Part shown: one piece after another, positions 10,901 to 20,824 of the stretch | Numbering within the stretch: the first letter of the stretch is position 1 | How the letters are laid out: each line of letters begins with the position of its first letter | Source of the DNA: Monodelphis domestica | Lineage: Eukaryota > Chordata > Mammalia > Didelphimorphia > Didelphidae | DNA length: 64,000 nucleotides | Assembly: GCF_027887165.1 (NCBI RefSeq) | Contig: NC_077227.1 | Span: 537,589,293 to 537,653,292 of the forward strand | Direction: 5' to 3' | Notes under the pieces: model-generated | What the model saw: the letters and a program-made list of their open reading frames with translations, nothing else | Database searches by the model: none | What the model was told of the DNA's origin: nothing | Program-made: the position numbers and the translations under genes

Positions 10901-13900
10901 CTCAGCAGTAAGGACTACAGTAAATTGCCACAGTTTGAGGGATAGAAAAGGGACTAGAGTTTTGAAACAGATTGGAACTATCATTTCCTGGTCTGCTCTT
11001 TCATGGTCTCTCAGGGATAAGGAAGACAGAACGTTCAATTGATAGAAAGTGTTTTACAAGGAGTCCTGTGTCTTAACATATGTCAAGCACCACAATTCTC
11101 AAGTCTCACACATGGTGCAGAATCTCATCAGTCCTACCAGGATTGGATTGTCTCTTTGACCTGCGTACTCTTTTGGCACTATTCAGTTTAAGGCTGTACT
11201 TCCTTGGCACTGTGTAGGTAAAGTCTGTGCTCCTTTTTGACCCCTTGTCCTTGAATCAGACACATTTATGAAGCAAAGTCCCATAATATTGTAAACAATC
11301 AGTGGTACTTTCCAAAGCTGGAATTAGGTGTAGACAGAATCTTTTTAGAATGGAAAACCTAGGAAACATTTGAAAATGTTCTTTCTATAAACATATATAT
11401 TTTGGCCATCTGTGTATACCAAAACATTAATAAGAATCCCTTCAGAGACACCCAACAAATAGTTATTGACCTTGGAGATCTGCAAATAGAAGTTTGTTAC
11501 ACCTGAACTACATTTACCCAGCTTCCTTTTAAGTTACGTCCTCATTTTCTGTATGGAGGCTTGGGAGATGAATTTGGCTGAGACTAACGCTGGGGAGTTC
11601 TTTGAGCTTGTGCTTTGGTAAAGTACAGCAAGTGTGGGTTTTTAGACTTGTGCTCTGCTCACTTAGCTGAATTAACCACTTTCTCTCACTTTTGTTGTTA
11701 TTAAATACTACATATTTAAAATACTTGGATTTTTATTCATTTTGACTCTGACAGAGACCTCCACAAAGGGGGAGTTTACAATCTCATCTCACTTGTGAAT
11801 AGTTGTAATTTTTAGGATATGTTTTAATTAGATCCTTACTATCAGAATCGCCAATGTGTTAGAAAAAGAATGTATGAGTAATATCTCCAGAAGATCCCAG
11901 TTAAAATACACATTACCTAGAAAGGAAAGGCTAACCCTAATCTTCCTTTAACCTCTTCTCATGAGCATAATTTGATATATTCAGTAGTTATTTCAGAAGG
12001 CATAGAAAGGTTGCCCTTGGTACGATTAAATACAAGACAAAGAAATTGCAATGGAGGCCGTAGGTAAGAGCAAACAGCACTGAGAGCAGTCATGGCAGGA
12101 TAGAGGTAGGTGGTGAAGCATCTGAGATGAGCACCTGTACCACTGGGTTCCTTAAAGATAATTTTACAACTTTGCCTAGGGAAGTAGTCTTGCTTGGACT
12201 GACCAAAATTATGATGATGATAAAGGGAAATCAGTCAGAAGCATGTGGCCAAATTTCAACACCCTGATTTCATCAGTTGTGTGCTTAAATGGTTATATTT
12301 TAGCACCACTCAAAATACGAATGGGCACACTACTACCATTTCACAGTACGTTTCTTCCCTTGAGCTGGGATACAAGGGATCCACATTCAGCAGGCAGGTT
12401 TTGCTCCTTACGCATTAAACTTAGGGGTTTCTTGTAATGTAAAAAAAAGGAAGATATTTTATATGGCAAAATGGAATATTAGTTCAACGTGTCCTATAAT
12501 ATTTCTCACAGAAACCCACTGTTCCTATATGAGACAAATATTTCAATAGAAAAACCAAATTAATAGTAGCTATCCTTCACTAATGTCCTATTCTAACATC
12601 TCACTGTGGTGTGGGAGAGTCCCTGGGTTTTCAAAGACTATGCCCAGTGAACCTGGTATATATTAGTCTTTTGAAGACCAGCCTAACTAAAGCGAGAAGG
12701 GATCATAATCAAGGGTGCCAACCTTGGATTAGTTGAAAGTACCCACCATGGGTACTGAAGTACTAAACTTCAACAGTAAAGTCTAATAGACCAGAGGTTG
12801 AATTATATATATGCAGTCATTTTAAGCACATCCCTCAACCCTGCCGCAACCTAAACCCTCCCTTTCTTACCAGGGTGGAAAAAGAATGGAAGTCCTTTGG
12901 TATGTCGGTGACAGCAGCCTCGCCATGCAAGGAGGTAAAATCCCCTGAATCAGAGACTGGGGTAAGTGGTCTTAACTTTAAGAGGTCATTTTTTTGGGAT
13001 CTTTGACCCCAAGAACTCATGCAAACAAGAGCTTCAACAGCTTCCATGTCTGTCTGCTCCAAGACACTACACGTAGACCGTTCACTGTCATGTCGCTTCC
13101 TTTCCAGGATAGATTCACAAATGTCCATGATGTCAGTCTAAAGGTAAACAAATCACAATCAGTTTGGGTTTTCTAAAAGTTGAATAATTTTGTAAGCATT
13201 ATGGTGGAAAAACACTGTTGTAAGTTGAAATTTGAGTTCTGCTACCTACTACTCAGCTCCCTCACTTGAAAAATGGGTGTAGAGTACTGTAACTATCTGA
13301 TCTCTATGGTCCATTACTAGTTGTAAATCTGTTATTATATGATGTTATTATACACATGAATATACCCATTAAGACATCAACATTAGAACCCTTTGTCTAT
13401 TACAATAGATTCCAGCTGATCCCATTTTCTATTAAGTTTCTTTTTTTAAAACATATCCTAAGTGGAATTTCACTTTCTCTTTTAAAACCATGGTTGGAAA
13501 AGAAAAAAAAAATAGACCTTATAGAAAGATTATCTTCATATGAAGTGCATTGATTCCTAGAAGAGATTTTTGTTTTAATGGCATATATCTTTCAGAGTAA
13601 ATGATTAAAAGTTTCAACCAAAGAAATAGAAACCAAAGCATCAACTGGAACAACCTCCCCTATGCATAACAGTAGCCTAAGTCCTGACTAATGGTGAATT
13701 CTGACAAGTCCCTTCTCTTCAACAATGGGCACCAGTATTAGATGGCACATATCTAGGGAAGGCAACAACCTCTTTCAAGAGAACTTAAGAAGAGTTCTGA
13801 CGTGGAGAGTTTACAGAGCCACTTTGGAGCATTAGAAAAAATTTGTATGTCTAGGGGAAAAAATCTGTACCCTAACTAGTTACAGTATTACCATGGAGGA

Positions 13901-16900
13901 GGTTTTCCCTGATTGTTGAATTATAAAGTTAAGGGCAGAGGCATGTCTTAAGATTTCCCATATCCCTAATGAACCAGAACACACAGCATTGGATTTAATT
14001 GTTGTTGGCTATGTCTGACTCTTCCTGATCCCCCATGTTTTCTTGCCATTTCCTTCTTTAGCTCACTTTACATATGAGGAAATTGAGGTAAAACAGGGTG
14101 AAATGACTTGCCCAGTGTCACATAAGTACTAAGGGTCTGTGGCCAGATTTTCAGTCTTTCTGACTCCAGGCCCAACACTCAAATCACTGTTCCTAGTAGG
14201 TGCCCTCAGTCCAAATCTAATATTTTAGAACCACTATTCCCTTTGTGGCAGTGGAGTCAGATTCATCTTCCTGAGTTCAAATCCTGTGATCCTGGGCAAG
14301 TCACTTAACTGCTTTACCTGTTTCCTCATCTGTAAAATTAGCTGGAAAAGGAAATGGCAAACCACTTTTGTCAAGAAAATTCCATATGGGGGGGTCATGA
14401 AGAGTCAGACACAACTGAAAAAAAAAAAACAACCTAAAACCCCTCTTGGCTAATAAAAGGGGATTGGGGTTTTTTTTTTTACTCTTTTTTCAGGCTCTTT
14501 TCATCTGCTAAGGGATTCCAATAGTCCTCTTGGGGAATTTGCTAGAGGAAAAAACTAATAGGATGAAATGCCAGGTTTCTGGAACCCCACCATGTTATAT
14601 AAATACCTTTTTGAATCTGGGTTTTCTTAGTATCTCTGGCCATAGTGAGTAATCCAACTGTGTGAAGCCTGGAAGAGGTAAAGCTGGAAAAGTAGGCAGG
14701 AAACTGACTTTGGAGTTTGAAAGCAGACTAAGGCATTTGGACTTCATTGGAAGGCAACTTGGTATCCTCTATTCTATCCAAAAGTATTTATTAAACACCT
14801 AATATATCCAAGACACTGAATTAGGCCCTGGGGACTTAACAACAAAAATCAGTCCTTGCCCACAAATAGCTTAAAGTCAGAAAATATGTTTGAAATCTCA
14901 GTCCACTGGCATTGAATAGACTACATGAACTGAGTGAGATCTTTTTCCAATTCATATTCTACAGTTCCAGATGTCAAAACTAACAGAGGCAAGAGATAAA
15001 AGCTATGGAAGCAGCTTTTGAATAAGAAATAACTTTTCAGCAAAAAGAATTGTCCAAAAGAGGAACCGGTTTCTTGGAAAAGCATTGCATGGACTTGAAT
15101 CAAAGCCTGGATGGATGACCACTTCTTAAGGATAGATGCTGTAGACAGATGTAGAACAAAGGATGAGGGGTTCTTAATATGAGGGTCCTTGGAATTTTGG
15201 GCAGACTTCAGGAGGTCGAGAAATTTAATTGGAAAAAATAATTACACCCTAGTTCTCACTAACTTCTAACCAAAATTTAGCATTTTCCTTAATTCAGAAG
15301 TAAAACAAAACATTATTGTTCTAAGAAGGGGTCCACACCAGACTGCTAAAGTAGTCCATGGCAAAAAATAAATAAATAAATAAATTTAAGAGCAAAGAAC
15401 CTTTATAGTAAGATAACCATCCTATACTGCTTGTGCTAGATAGCTAGTTGCTGAAATAGAGGCAGTTTAATATAGTGAAAACAAAAATGTGTTCAGTTAA
15501 GACCTGGTTTCATTTTCCAGTTATTCTACTTATCTGTTTTCTTTAACAAGTCCTCTCTGGTTCTCTTTCCTCATCTGCAAAATATGGGGTTTGGACAAGA
15601 TGACCTCCAAGATCCCTTCTAATTCTAAATCTATGATCTTAAATTCCTTCCAGGGCTAAGATTATGTGATTCTAGGAACTGTACTCAGGTCTTCCAAAAA
15701 AAAAAAAATTCTATGACCTTAGGCAAATGGTTGGGTCTCTCTGGGGCGGAGTTTTCCCATTTGCAGAATTGGGGTGGGTGGTGATCATCGAGAATCCTAT
15801 GGCCCAGTTCTAAGGTCTACACCTTCCATCTAACCCAGCCCAAAAGCTATCTTTAACTTCTTTGTGTCATGGACCCTTCCATGAAATCTATGGACTCCAT
15901 TCTCCGAATGTTTTGAAAATACATAAAATAAAAACACCCCCAGGATTACAAAGGAAGCCGATTTTACTAAAATACAGCTATCAACATATTAAAAAAACAA
16001 AGAAAAGTTTACAGACCCAGGATAAGAAACCCTTACCTACATTTATTTTTGGCGGGGTGAAAGGGTGGGGAGGTGCGAGGAGAAATGGTGGAGAGTGATA
16101 TTTTTTTCCAAGCTCATTTTTCCCACAAGGAGAGCAGGGTGGAGGTCCCCCTTCTCCCCCTTCAGGTCTCAGCCAAGTCCCACAATTCTTACCAACCTTA
16201 AAACCTAACCCCCACCCCCCACTTCCCCTAAAGGCCCCCAGTGGAGAGGTAAGGATCAGGCTGGGAGGAGGGGCCCCTTGAGTCCCACCTCCTCTGCCCC
16301 GCCCCAGCCACCACCCACACCCTACAAGGGTACGGTGACGTCATGGGTGGGCTTAATAAGGGCCGGTAGGCAGACCCCTCGACTTGAGGGAGGGGCGGGG
16401 GCTCTGGGAAAAAAAGGAAGGGAGACTGAGTCAGATATCCAGGACCGCCCACTCACCCCGCCAGTTTGGGCCGGAATCCCGAAGCGTGCGTTCCCCACCC
16501 CACCTCCCAGACCCTGAAAACCGGTAGGGCGCGACCCTGAATGAGTTATCCACAAACATACACCTCCTAGTTCCTCCAGAGACCAGAGGCCTCTCCGGGC
16601 ATGCACTCGGAGGCTGCAGCCGGTCGGCCACCACGCCACACCGCCCCGCCCCGGGCACCTAACGGGACTTGGGTGGCGGCAGATCTTACCCACCTTGCAC
16701 CCTCCTTCCTTGCCCAACAAGCCTGGGGCTGCTACCCACCTAACCACCACTCCCAGGCGGAAAGTGGGTGTGAGCATCAAGAGCGAATGAAAGCGACTGC
16801 ACGCGCACAGCCCCCTCCCTAGGCAAAGCACCAGCCCTCCCGCTCTCCGGCTTCTGCACGCCCGAAGATGCCTCCGCCCCCAGGGAAGGAGGATCCCCCT

Positions 16901-17032
16901 CCGTATTCCGCCCCAAATAAAAGCAAGAAAAAAAAGGGCCCAGGTTCCCCACCACCCAGATAAGTCGGTCAGCCCAGCTTGCAAACTCACAGCGGATGCA
17001 TCTCCCAGGCCGGCCGTGCCGGGAGTGTGCAT
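4602..17032 (-). CDS. KLF11: KLF11 (TIEG2), Krueppel-like factor 11, four coding exons
   Basis: KLF11 is a nuclear Sp/KLF-family factor that binds GC- and CACCC-type promoter elements. It recruits the Sin3A corepressor and is induced by TGF-beta. Coding exons join as 17032-16991, 13137-12871, 9089-8081 and 4903-4602, with GT-AG introns in phases 0, 0 and 1, giving 539 residues (human KLF11 is about 512). Residues 1-14 are [14 protein letters not shown]. The R1 Sin3-binding helix is near 44-57 ([16 protein letters not shown] context). A Ser/Pro/Gln-rich regulatory region follows, with ATSVIRHTG-type and TPPHSPDL blocks shared with KLF10/11. Three C2H2 fingers lie at 416-438, 446-468 and 476-496. 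KLF11 rather than KLF10 is chosen from the [20 protein letters not shown] stretch and the MHTP start. All reading frames are intact. Confidence 0.95.
5063..5330 (+). repeat. MIR-family SINE
   Basis: Matches the MIR layout: atttagcacttt, then a ctcatttgctcctcaaaacaac block, gattaagaaactgaggc, and a degenerate accacttagctgcct end. Diverged, so old. Confidence 0.7.
5810..5980 (+). repeat. L3/CR1-like LINE tail fragment
   Basis: Contains ggctggaagagacattagagg, then tccagtccaccaacttcattttacag, then aggaacctgagaccagagg. This is the pattern of mammalian L3 (CR1 clade) 3' ends. Confidence 0.5.
6519..6736 (+). mobile_element. Marsupial tRNA-derived SINE, full length, with target duplication
   Basis: The head is gtagctgggtggctcagtgg, with box-B-like ggttcaaatct, the middle is ctgggcaagtcacttgaccc, and the tail is ccaatacacagtattgattc followed by an (aaat)n run. 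It is flanked by a 14 bp target duplication, aattccatattcag at 6505-6518 and aatttcatattcag at 6737-6750, with one mismatch. The insertion lies in KLF11 intron 3 in antisense orientation to the gene. Confidence 0.9.
7270..7395 (+). repeat. L2-like LINE tail, degenerate
   Basis: Contains gaccatatcttttcc, then cccaacaccaagcacagtgct, then a ttgaagttgaattc end followed by poly(A), like an L2 3' end. Weak match. Confidence 0.3.
7525..7640 (-). mobile_element. SINE, internally shortened
   Basis: Antisense tail cccttactttccatcttaaa and ggttccaaggcaggagagtgg, followed by cacacagctagaaaagtgtc and gaggccagatttga. The ctaggcaatggggg section is missing. Confidence 0.7.
7641..7862. mobile_element. hAT-like non-autonomous DNA transposon relic
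   Basis: Contains gtgtcatggaccctttt at one end and ggttaagaacccctg at the other. The same pair of motifs recurs at about 15860-16040, and related ends occur near 15170 and 23150, so this is a dispersed family with GGGGTTCTTAA-type termini. No transposase is present. Confidence 0.5.
8081..9089 (-). CDS. KLF11: KLF11 coding exon 3 (regulatory region and zinc finger 1)
   Basis: The acceptor ttttttag lies right of 9089, and the first codon is TGC. Reading [10 protein letters not shown] continues the exon 2 end without a break. About 300 residues of Ser/Pro/Thr/Gln-rich sequence contain the conserved TSVIRHTG block and a [11 protein letters not shown] block like the third repression domain of KLF10/11. 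Finger 1 ([21 protein letters not shown]) closes the exon. The donor G|GTGAGT at 8081/8080 splits the Gly of the TGEKP linker, a position shared by KLF10 and KLF11. Confidence 0.95.
10089..10130. repeat. Perfect 20 bp inverted repeat centred on the LTR TATA box
   Basis: Arms 10089-10108 (ctggcatgggattggtctat) and 10111-10130 are exact reverse complements separated by TT. Each arm carries a CCAAT/ATTGG box in opposite orientation, and the centre forms TATTTATA. The symmetry makes both strands look like a CCAAT-plus-TATA promoter. Confidence 0.9.
10158..10186 (-). promoter_or_regulatory. ZNF143/THAP11-like SBS motif in the LTR
   Basis: The minus strand reads GGAACTACGTCCCCCAGCAT and continues GCCTTGC. 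This closely follows the known SBS motif (ACTACAATTCCCAGCATGC). A partial second copy (GGAACTACATTTCTCAG) lies at about 10242-10226. Motif identity is from memory of the consensus; binding is not shown. Confidence 0.5.
10618..11060 (-). mobile_element. Internal remnant of the same ERV, extent uncertain
   Basis: AT-rich sequence immediately upstream of the polypurine tract. It is broken, and no retroviral domain could be recognised. Assigned only by position next to the LTR. Confidence 0.35.
11495..11780 (+). mobile_element. Possible short LTR or LTR fragment
   Basis: Begins TGTTACACC and ends GTTTACA, with an attaaa signal near 11700. The TG...CA ends and signal order suggest a short LTR, but no target duplication is visible. 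Confidence 0.28.
11790..12830. other. Unassigned intronic sequence
   Basis: Part of KLF11 intron 2 with no recognisable repeat, exon or RNA gene. Confidence 0.3.
12871..13137 (-). CDS. KLF11: KLF11 coding exon 2 (Sin3-interaction region)
   Basis: The acceptor cctttag lies right of 13137, and the donor CTG|GTAAGA lies at 12871/12870. It encodes 89 residues from [17 protein letters not shown] to KDFHSFSTL. The helix around [16 protein letters not shown] corresponds to the R1/SID repression domain that docks on the PAH2 domain of Sin3A. The in-frame ATG at 13128 (MDIC) is the start used by shorter KLF11 isoforms in other mammals when another first exon is used. Confidence 0.95.
13992..14215 (-). 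mobile_element. MAR1-type SINE, antisense
   Basis: Contains ttgttggctatgtctgactc, catatgaggaaattgagg and cttgcccagtgtcacat in the order of the reverse complement of MAR1. Confidence 0.65.
14240..14432 (+). mobile_element. MAR1-type SINE
   Basis: Contains gatcctgggcaagtcactta, tttcctcatctgtaaaat, ggaaatggcaaaccacttt and gtcatgaagagtcagacac, then an A-rich tail. Confidence 0.75.
14765..14880 (+). repeat. Ancient LINE-derived repeat fragment
   Basis: Contains agtatttattaaacaccta and ggccctggggacttaacaac. It belongs to the same family as segments at 18040, 41400, 49365, 51280 and 62400. Confidence 0.4.
15170..15365. mobile_element. hAT-like DNA transposon relic
   Basis: Has a gaggggttcttaata end and a ggggtccacacc segment near the other end, resembling the elements at 7641 and 15850. 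Confidence 0.4.
15455..15640 (+). repeat. MIR-family SINE
   Basis: Contains cctcatctgcaaaatatggg, ggacaagatgacctccaagatc and ctaattctaaatctatgat, typical of the MIR 3' half. Confidence 0.6.
15850..16040. mobile_element. hAT-like DNA transposon relic
   Basis: Contains tttgtgtcatggaccctt and ggattacaaaggaa, and ends in cccaggataagaaaccctt. It shares its layout with the element at 7641-7862. Confidence 0.5.
16336..16343. promoter_or_regulatory. Palindromic CRE (TGACGTCA) in KLF11 intron 1
   Basis: Exact full CRE octamer, the CREB/ATF site, 648 bp inside intron 1 and within the CpG island. Confidence 0.6.
16427..16433 (+). promoter_or_regulatory. AP-1 site (TGAGTCA) in KLF11 intron 1
   Basis: Exact AP-1 heptamer 84 bp from the CRE, inside the island. 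The pair would fit an immediate-early or TGF-beta response. Confidence 0.5.
16991..17032 (-). CDS. KLF11: KLF11 coding exon 1
   Basis: The ATG at 17032-17030 opens [14 protein letters not shown]. The donor GCT|GTGAGT follows at 16991/16990. The MHTP start matches other mammalian KLF11 proteins, and joining to exon 2 keeps the frame with no partial codon. The 5' UTR lies to the right; its start is not defined by sequence alone. Confidence 0.9.
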
Positions 17033-17413
17033 GGTGAAGAAGGTCAGGAGCAGCAAAGCAGAAGCAAGCTGGGAATCTCCTGCCCAGGCGGCTGCGGCAC
17101 ATGTGTAAAGCAGGTAGCGGGGGCTGAGGCGGTTCTTCCGGACCTTGTATGGACTTTGGGGCAAGCAGCAGCCGTAGATCCCCAGGTAGGGCTCCCGCGC
17201 CTCCGTCAGCCCTCCCGCCAGTCAGCTAGCCAGCCAGCCAGCGTGCGCTGCTCCGCCCAGGCCACTGCCCTCGACGTGCCGGGAAGGGAGGAGAAGGGGT
17301 AAGGCAGGGGAGGGGAAGGAGGAGGGCGCGAAGAGCCCCGGGAGGGAGGGCGGGGCTCAGAGGCGAACCAAAATACGGCGCGCCCAGCCGCGGAGGCTAG
17401 GGGAACGGTTCGA

Positions 17414-17448
17414 CCAATCAAGGGCGACCTCGTAGCCACCGAACCAAT
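17414..17448. promoter_or_regulatory. KLF11: Paired CCAAT boxes (NF-Y type)
   Basis: CCAAT occurs at 17414-17418 and 17444-17448 in the same orientation, 30 bp apart. This spacing is common for cooperating NF-Y sites. They lie about 380-415 bp upstream of the KLF11 ATG. Confidence 0.6.
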
Positions 17449-17513
17449 GAGGGTGGCGGGGCGACGCGTGATCAGAGCCTGGCCGAGGCGTGATCGGGAG
17501 GGCGGGGTGCGGG

Positions 17514-17519
17514 CACGTG
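17514..17519. promoter_or_regulatory. CACGTG E-box
   Basis: Palindromic E-box in gggCACGTGttt within the island, about 480 bp upstream of the KLF11 ATG. Confidence 0.45.
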
Positions 17520-17719
17520 TTTGTATTGAGGAGCGAGGGAAAGAGGGAGAGAAGAGAGGGCGGGGCTGGGAGGGAGAGACCTGGAGGAGATATGGAAGCG
17601 GGAGAACTGAACCGAGTAGAGAGTGGGCGGGGCTTGGAGGGGGAAACCTAAAGGAGTGGGGGAGGGAAGGCGGGAGAACTGAATTGCCGGGTGGAAAGTA
17701 GGGGAAAGGTCTCGGCGGC

Positions 17720-17762
17720 CCCGGCCGCGGCAGCCGCAGCCGCAGCCGCCGCGGCGGGCGGG
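17720..17762. repeat. CCG/CAG-rich triplet tract
   Basis: Imperfect gcc/gca triplet run near the upstream edge of the island. It would read as poly-Ala on the plus strand, but nothing supports translation. It is a G-C rich, likely length-variable tract. Confidence 0.5.
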
Positions 17763-18039
17763 GATGTCCCGGCGGTGCGCGGCCGAGAGGGAAGGAGGCG
17801 GGGCAACGCCTTATTTAAAGGGACCGCCACGGCCTTCACCCTCTCCTTACTGGCGGTTCACAAGCGCTGTCATTAGGTTCAATTCCGGCGGCATAAACTG
17901 CCAACTTGGGGTATTTTTGGATACACAGTATAAAAATAGATTAGTAACCTACATTCTTTGTACTAAAGTAAAATGAAACCTACATATCGATGCCTCACAA
18001 AACTTTTTCGCAGATCAATTATCTGTTGCATTCGTGGTG

Positions 18040-18320
18040 CAATCAATCCATAAACATTAAGTGCCTACTATGTGCCTCAGGCACAGTGCTGAGCGCTGGG
18101 GATGCAAATAGGCAAGAGACAGCCCCTGCCCTCAGGGAGGTCGCCAAGTAATGAGCGAGACAACCAACAAACATACCTACAAAGTTATACACAAGATGAA
18201 AAGGAATTCATTAAAGGGGAAAGGTAATAATTATAGCGGGCTTGGAAAAGGCAACAAATACGCACAAACAAGATACAAACAGTAAGGAAAGGAAATAATT
18301 AAAAGAAGGAAAGCACTAGA
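18040..18320 (+). repeat. Ancient LINE-derived repeat
   Basis: Contains aaacattaagtgcctactat, gcacagtgctgagcgctggg and cccctgccctcagggagg. It is a dispersed family seen five more times in this window. Confidence 0.5.
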
Positions 18321-18339
18321 ATTAAGAGGGGTTGGTGCA

Positions 18340-18600
18340 GAGGGGAAAGCCCCAGATTGGGAGGCATCTTGACTGCCCCTGGTGACCGGAATAACCTTGG
18401 GCCACTCGTTTCCCCTCTCTCCGAGCTTCAGCTTCTCCCTCCCGTGCCTTTTAGGACTTTTATCATTCCCATCTTAGAGAGGGAGGGAACTAATGTCCAG
18501 ATAAGGGGAAGGATTTACTACTTTAAACGCCTAATCTGTGGTAGTTGAACTCAAAACTTGACTTCCAATCCTAGGCTCCTTGGCTGCTCACGCTAAAACT
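18340..18600 (+). repeat. MIR-like relic, degenerate
   Basis: Contains ccttgggccactcgtttccc, then ccgagcttcagcttctcc, then a gttgaactcaaaacttg end. Weak similarity to MIR. Confidence 0.35.
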
Positions 18601-18749
18601 TCCTTCTCCACCGGAAATGGGATTTAAATGCTGAGATCCAGATTGTGAGCGCTTTATGTGTTTGTCTACTCTATCAAGGCAGCATTTTCGTCTATTCTCC
18701 AAAATTCATTAGCTATAGATGCTAACAATAAATTATAAATATTGATTGA

Positions 18750-19110
18750 CTGACCCCCTCCCACCTTGGGTAGCCGTGGGAGTTATCAGCCGTGAGACTT
18801 CACCAACACCCAATGCGGAAACCCCTTCATAATAAAATTTAGTCCTTCCTGTTCTGGCCAACTCAAGTTAAAGTAGAGTCACATGACTAATCTATTCAAA
18901 TTCAGAACAAGTTTCTCCTTGATTGAATTATCAGGGATATGCGGGTTAACCCTATTGTTACAGTTAAAGAGTTCTGTATCTACCTTTATTCTGTTTCCAT
19001 TCATGTTAGATCTCCCAGTAGAAGGTAAGCACCCTGAGGTCAGGGATTACTTTGGGTTGTTTTAGTATTCCGAGCTGCTGTCGGCTAGTTCTTCTGAAGT
19101 AGGCAATTTG
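18750..19110 (+). repeat. Unnamed dispersed repeat, copy 1
   Basis: Shares gtttctccttgattgaatta, tacagttaaa, a cctttatt block and a cagtagaaggtaagcaccct block, in order, with 20945-21650. The family was not recognised. Confidence 0.5.
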
Positions 19111-19439
19111 AAAGGAAAAGTGACTGGATTGAGGTCATAAAGTAAATGAGAGCCATTGCTCTTTTTACCGTCTAAATTTACTTATGGTTGACTTCCTCTC
19201 TCCCCACCCTCACCGATTCTGAAGCTATAATCAATTAACTCAGCAGCCACCAAGTAAAGGGTGTGACCACTTCCAGATCTCCCTTAACTTTCCAAACCAA
19301 AGTAAAGTGCGTCTTCTGACTATCCCTCCTCCATAAGTATTTTCTCCCCCTTTTCTAATGTAAATTCCATAAAGGGACTGTCTTGCTTTTTGATTTTGTA
19401 TCCCCTAGCGCTAAAGCACTATGATTTTCGTTCTCCCTC

Positions 19440-20690
19440 TCTCCCCAACATCAATTTTTTTTTCTCTGTAAAAGGTAAACGTTTACAGTTATTCTTCAAA
19501 CAGTATTTATGTTGCTGTACCTAATGTTCTTTTGGTTCTACTCGTTTCACTCTTCATAGTCCATATAGATAGGGCTTTCCATGTTTTCTAAAATCAACCT
19601 ACTCATCATTTCTTACCTCAAAGTAGTATTCCATCAGAATTATATGTCAAAATTGTTCAGCCATTCCCCAATCCATAATATCTTCTCTACTTCCAGATCT
19701 TTGCCATCACAAAGAGAGCTGCTATAAATATTTTAGGACTTATAGGTTCTTTTCTCCTCTTCCCTTCCACACACACCCACCCACCTACCCACCCCTCCAT
19801 CCCTCTCTCACTTTGAGGAAGAATGGTATTGCTGGGTCAAAAGACTGTCTTGTAATTCTTTAGACATAGTTCCAGATTGTTCTCCAAAATGGTTGGATCA
19901 GTTTACAGTTCCACCAAGAGTGTATTAGTGCCCCTATTTTTCTACATTCCCCTCCAACATTTGTCATTTTCCTTTTTTTTTTTATCATTTTAGCCCATCT
20001 GATAAGCGTGAAATAGTATCTGTGTTCTCTTGATTTGCATTTCTCTAATCAGTAATGATTTAGAGAATCTAAATGTCCTGTCACCAAGAGTCTAGCTTTG
20101 ATTTCTTCATCCAAAAACTGTTCAGTCCTTTGATTGGTTATCAATTGGGGAATGGCTTATCTGCTTTATATTTGACAGAGTTCTATATATATTTGAGATT
20201 TAAGGCCTCTATCTAAGAAACTCTATAATCCTCCCCCCCTCCCCAATTTTCTGCTATTCTAATCTTGGCTACATTTGTTTTATTTGTACAACATCCTTTT
20301 AATTTAATGTAATCAAAATTATAATTTTTTCTCACAATGCTCTCTGTCTCTTTCTTATTCATAGCTTCTTCTCCTATCCATAAATCTGATATGTTCCCTG
20401 TTCTTCTGATTTCCTTATGATACCTCCCTTTATGTCTTAAGTCATGTATCCATTTTGACCTTATCTTGGCAAATGGTGTAATTTATTGCCCAATGCCTAG
20501 TTTTTGTCAGACTGCTTTCCATTTTTCCCAACAAATTTGGCAAAAAGTGAATTCTTTATCCCCAAAGTTTAGAACTTTACTTTTTTCCAAAGCAAGGTTA
20601 CCATAATCTTTTACAACAGTCTGTATACATGTCTGTTTTGTTGCACTGATCCACCTTTCTATTTCTTAGCCAGTATCAGATAATAGGACC
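19440..20690 (-). mobile_element. L1 LINE 3' region, antisense
   Basis: The plus strand shows the antisense hallmarks of L1 3' ends: gtagtattccat, gctgctataaatat, attgctgggtcaaaag, ctccaaaatggttggatcag, cagttccaccaagagtgt and gatttgcatttctctaatca. Conserved order over 1.2 kb. No open frame remains. Confidence 0.8.
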
Positions 20691-20824
20691 TTGTTTTAAA
20701 GAAGAGGCTCAACACAGTTTTTCTCCTCTGCTTTTGAATTTCTTTGAAACACTCCATTATGCCCCCAAGCCACATACCTTCCTCCCACTCACTTTTCAGC
20801 TTTCTTTTGTATGCTTTCTTCCCC

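Larger units (their letters stand above)
9090..12870 (-). other. KLF11: KLF11 intron 2
   Basis: Starts GTAAGA at 12870 and ends in TTTTTTAG at 9090. It is mostly occupied by an ERV remnant (about 9958-11060) and an LTR-like segment (11495-11780). The rest (9100-9950 and 11790-12830) shows no recognisable feature. Confidence 0.85.
13138..16990 (-). other. KLF11: KLF11 intron 1
   Basis: Starts GTGAGT at 16990 and ends CCTTTAG at 13138. Its distal part (13.9-16.1 kb) holds MAR1 SINEs, MIR and hAT-like relics. Its proximal part (16.2-16.99 kb) is inside the CpG island and carries regulatory motifs. Confidence 0.85.
16230..17880. promoter_or_regulatory. KLF11: CpG island over KLF11 exon 1 and promoter
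   Basis: This is the only strongly GC-rich and CpG-rich stretch in the window. It contains many GGGCGGGG-type boxes (for example near 17349, 17559, 17627), paired CCAAT boxes, an E-box, and an AscI-like ggcgcgcc-type block near 17379. It spans KLF11 exon 1 and about 850 bp upstream, marking the promoter. No plain TATA box sits at a convincing distance from the KLF11 start, so dispersed initiation is likely. Confidence 0.85.

Noticed and set aside
12835-13128. KLF10 as the gene identity
   Set aside because: The MHTP start and the [15 protein letters not shown] stretch are KLF11-specific; KLF10 starts MLNFGAS and differs in this region.
16228-17302. Several long frames in the CpG island, up to 280 codons
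   Set aside because: GC-rich DNA has few stops; only the 14-codon KLF11 exon 1 has homology and a proper splice donor.
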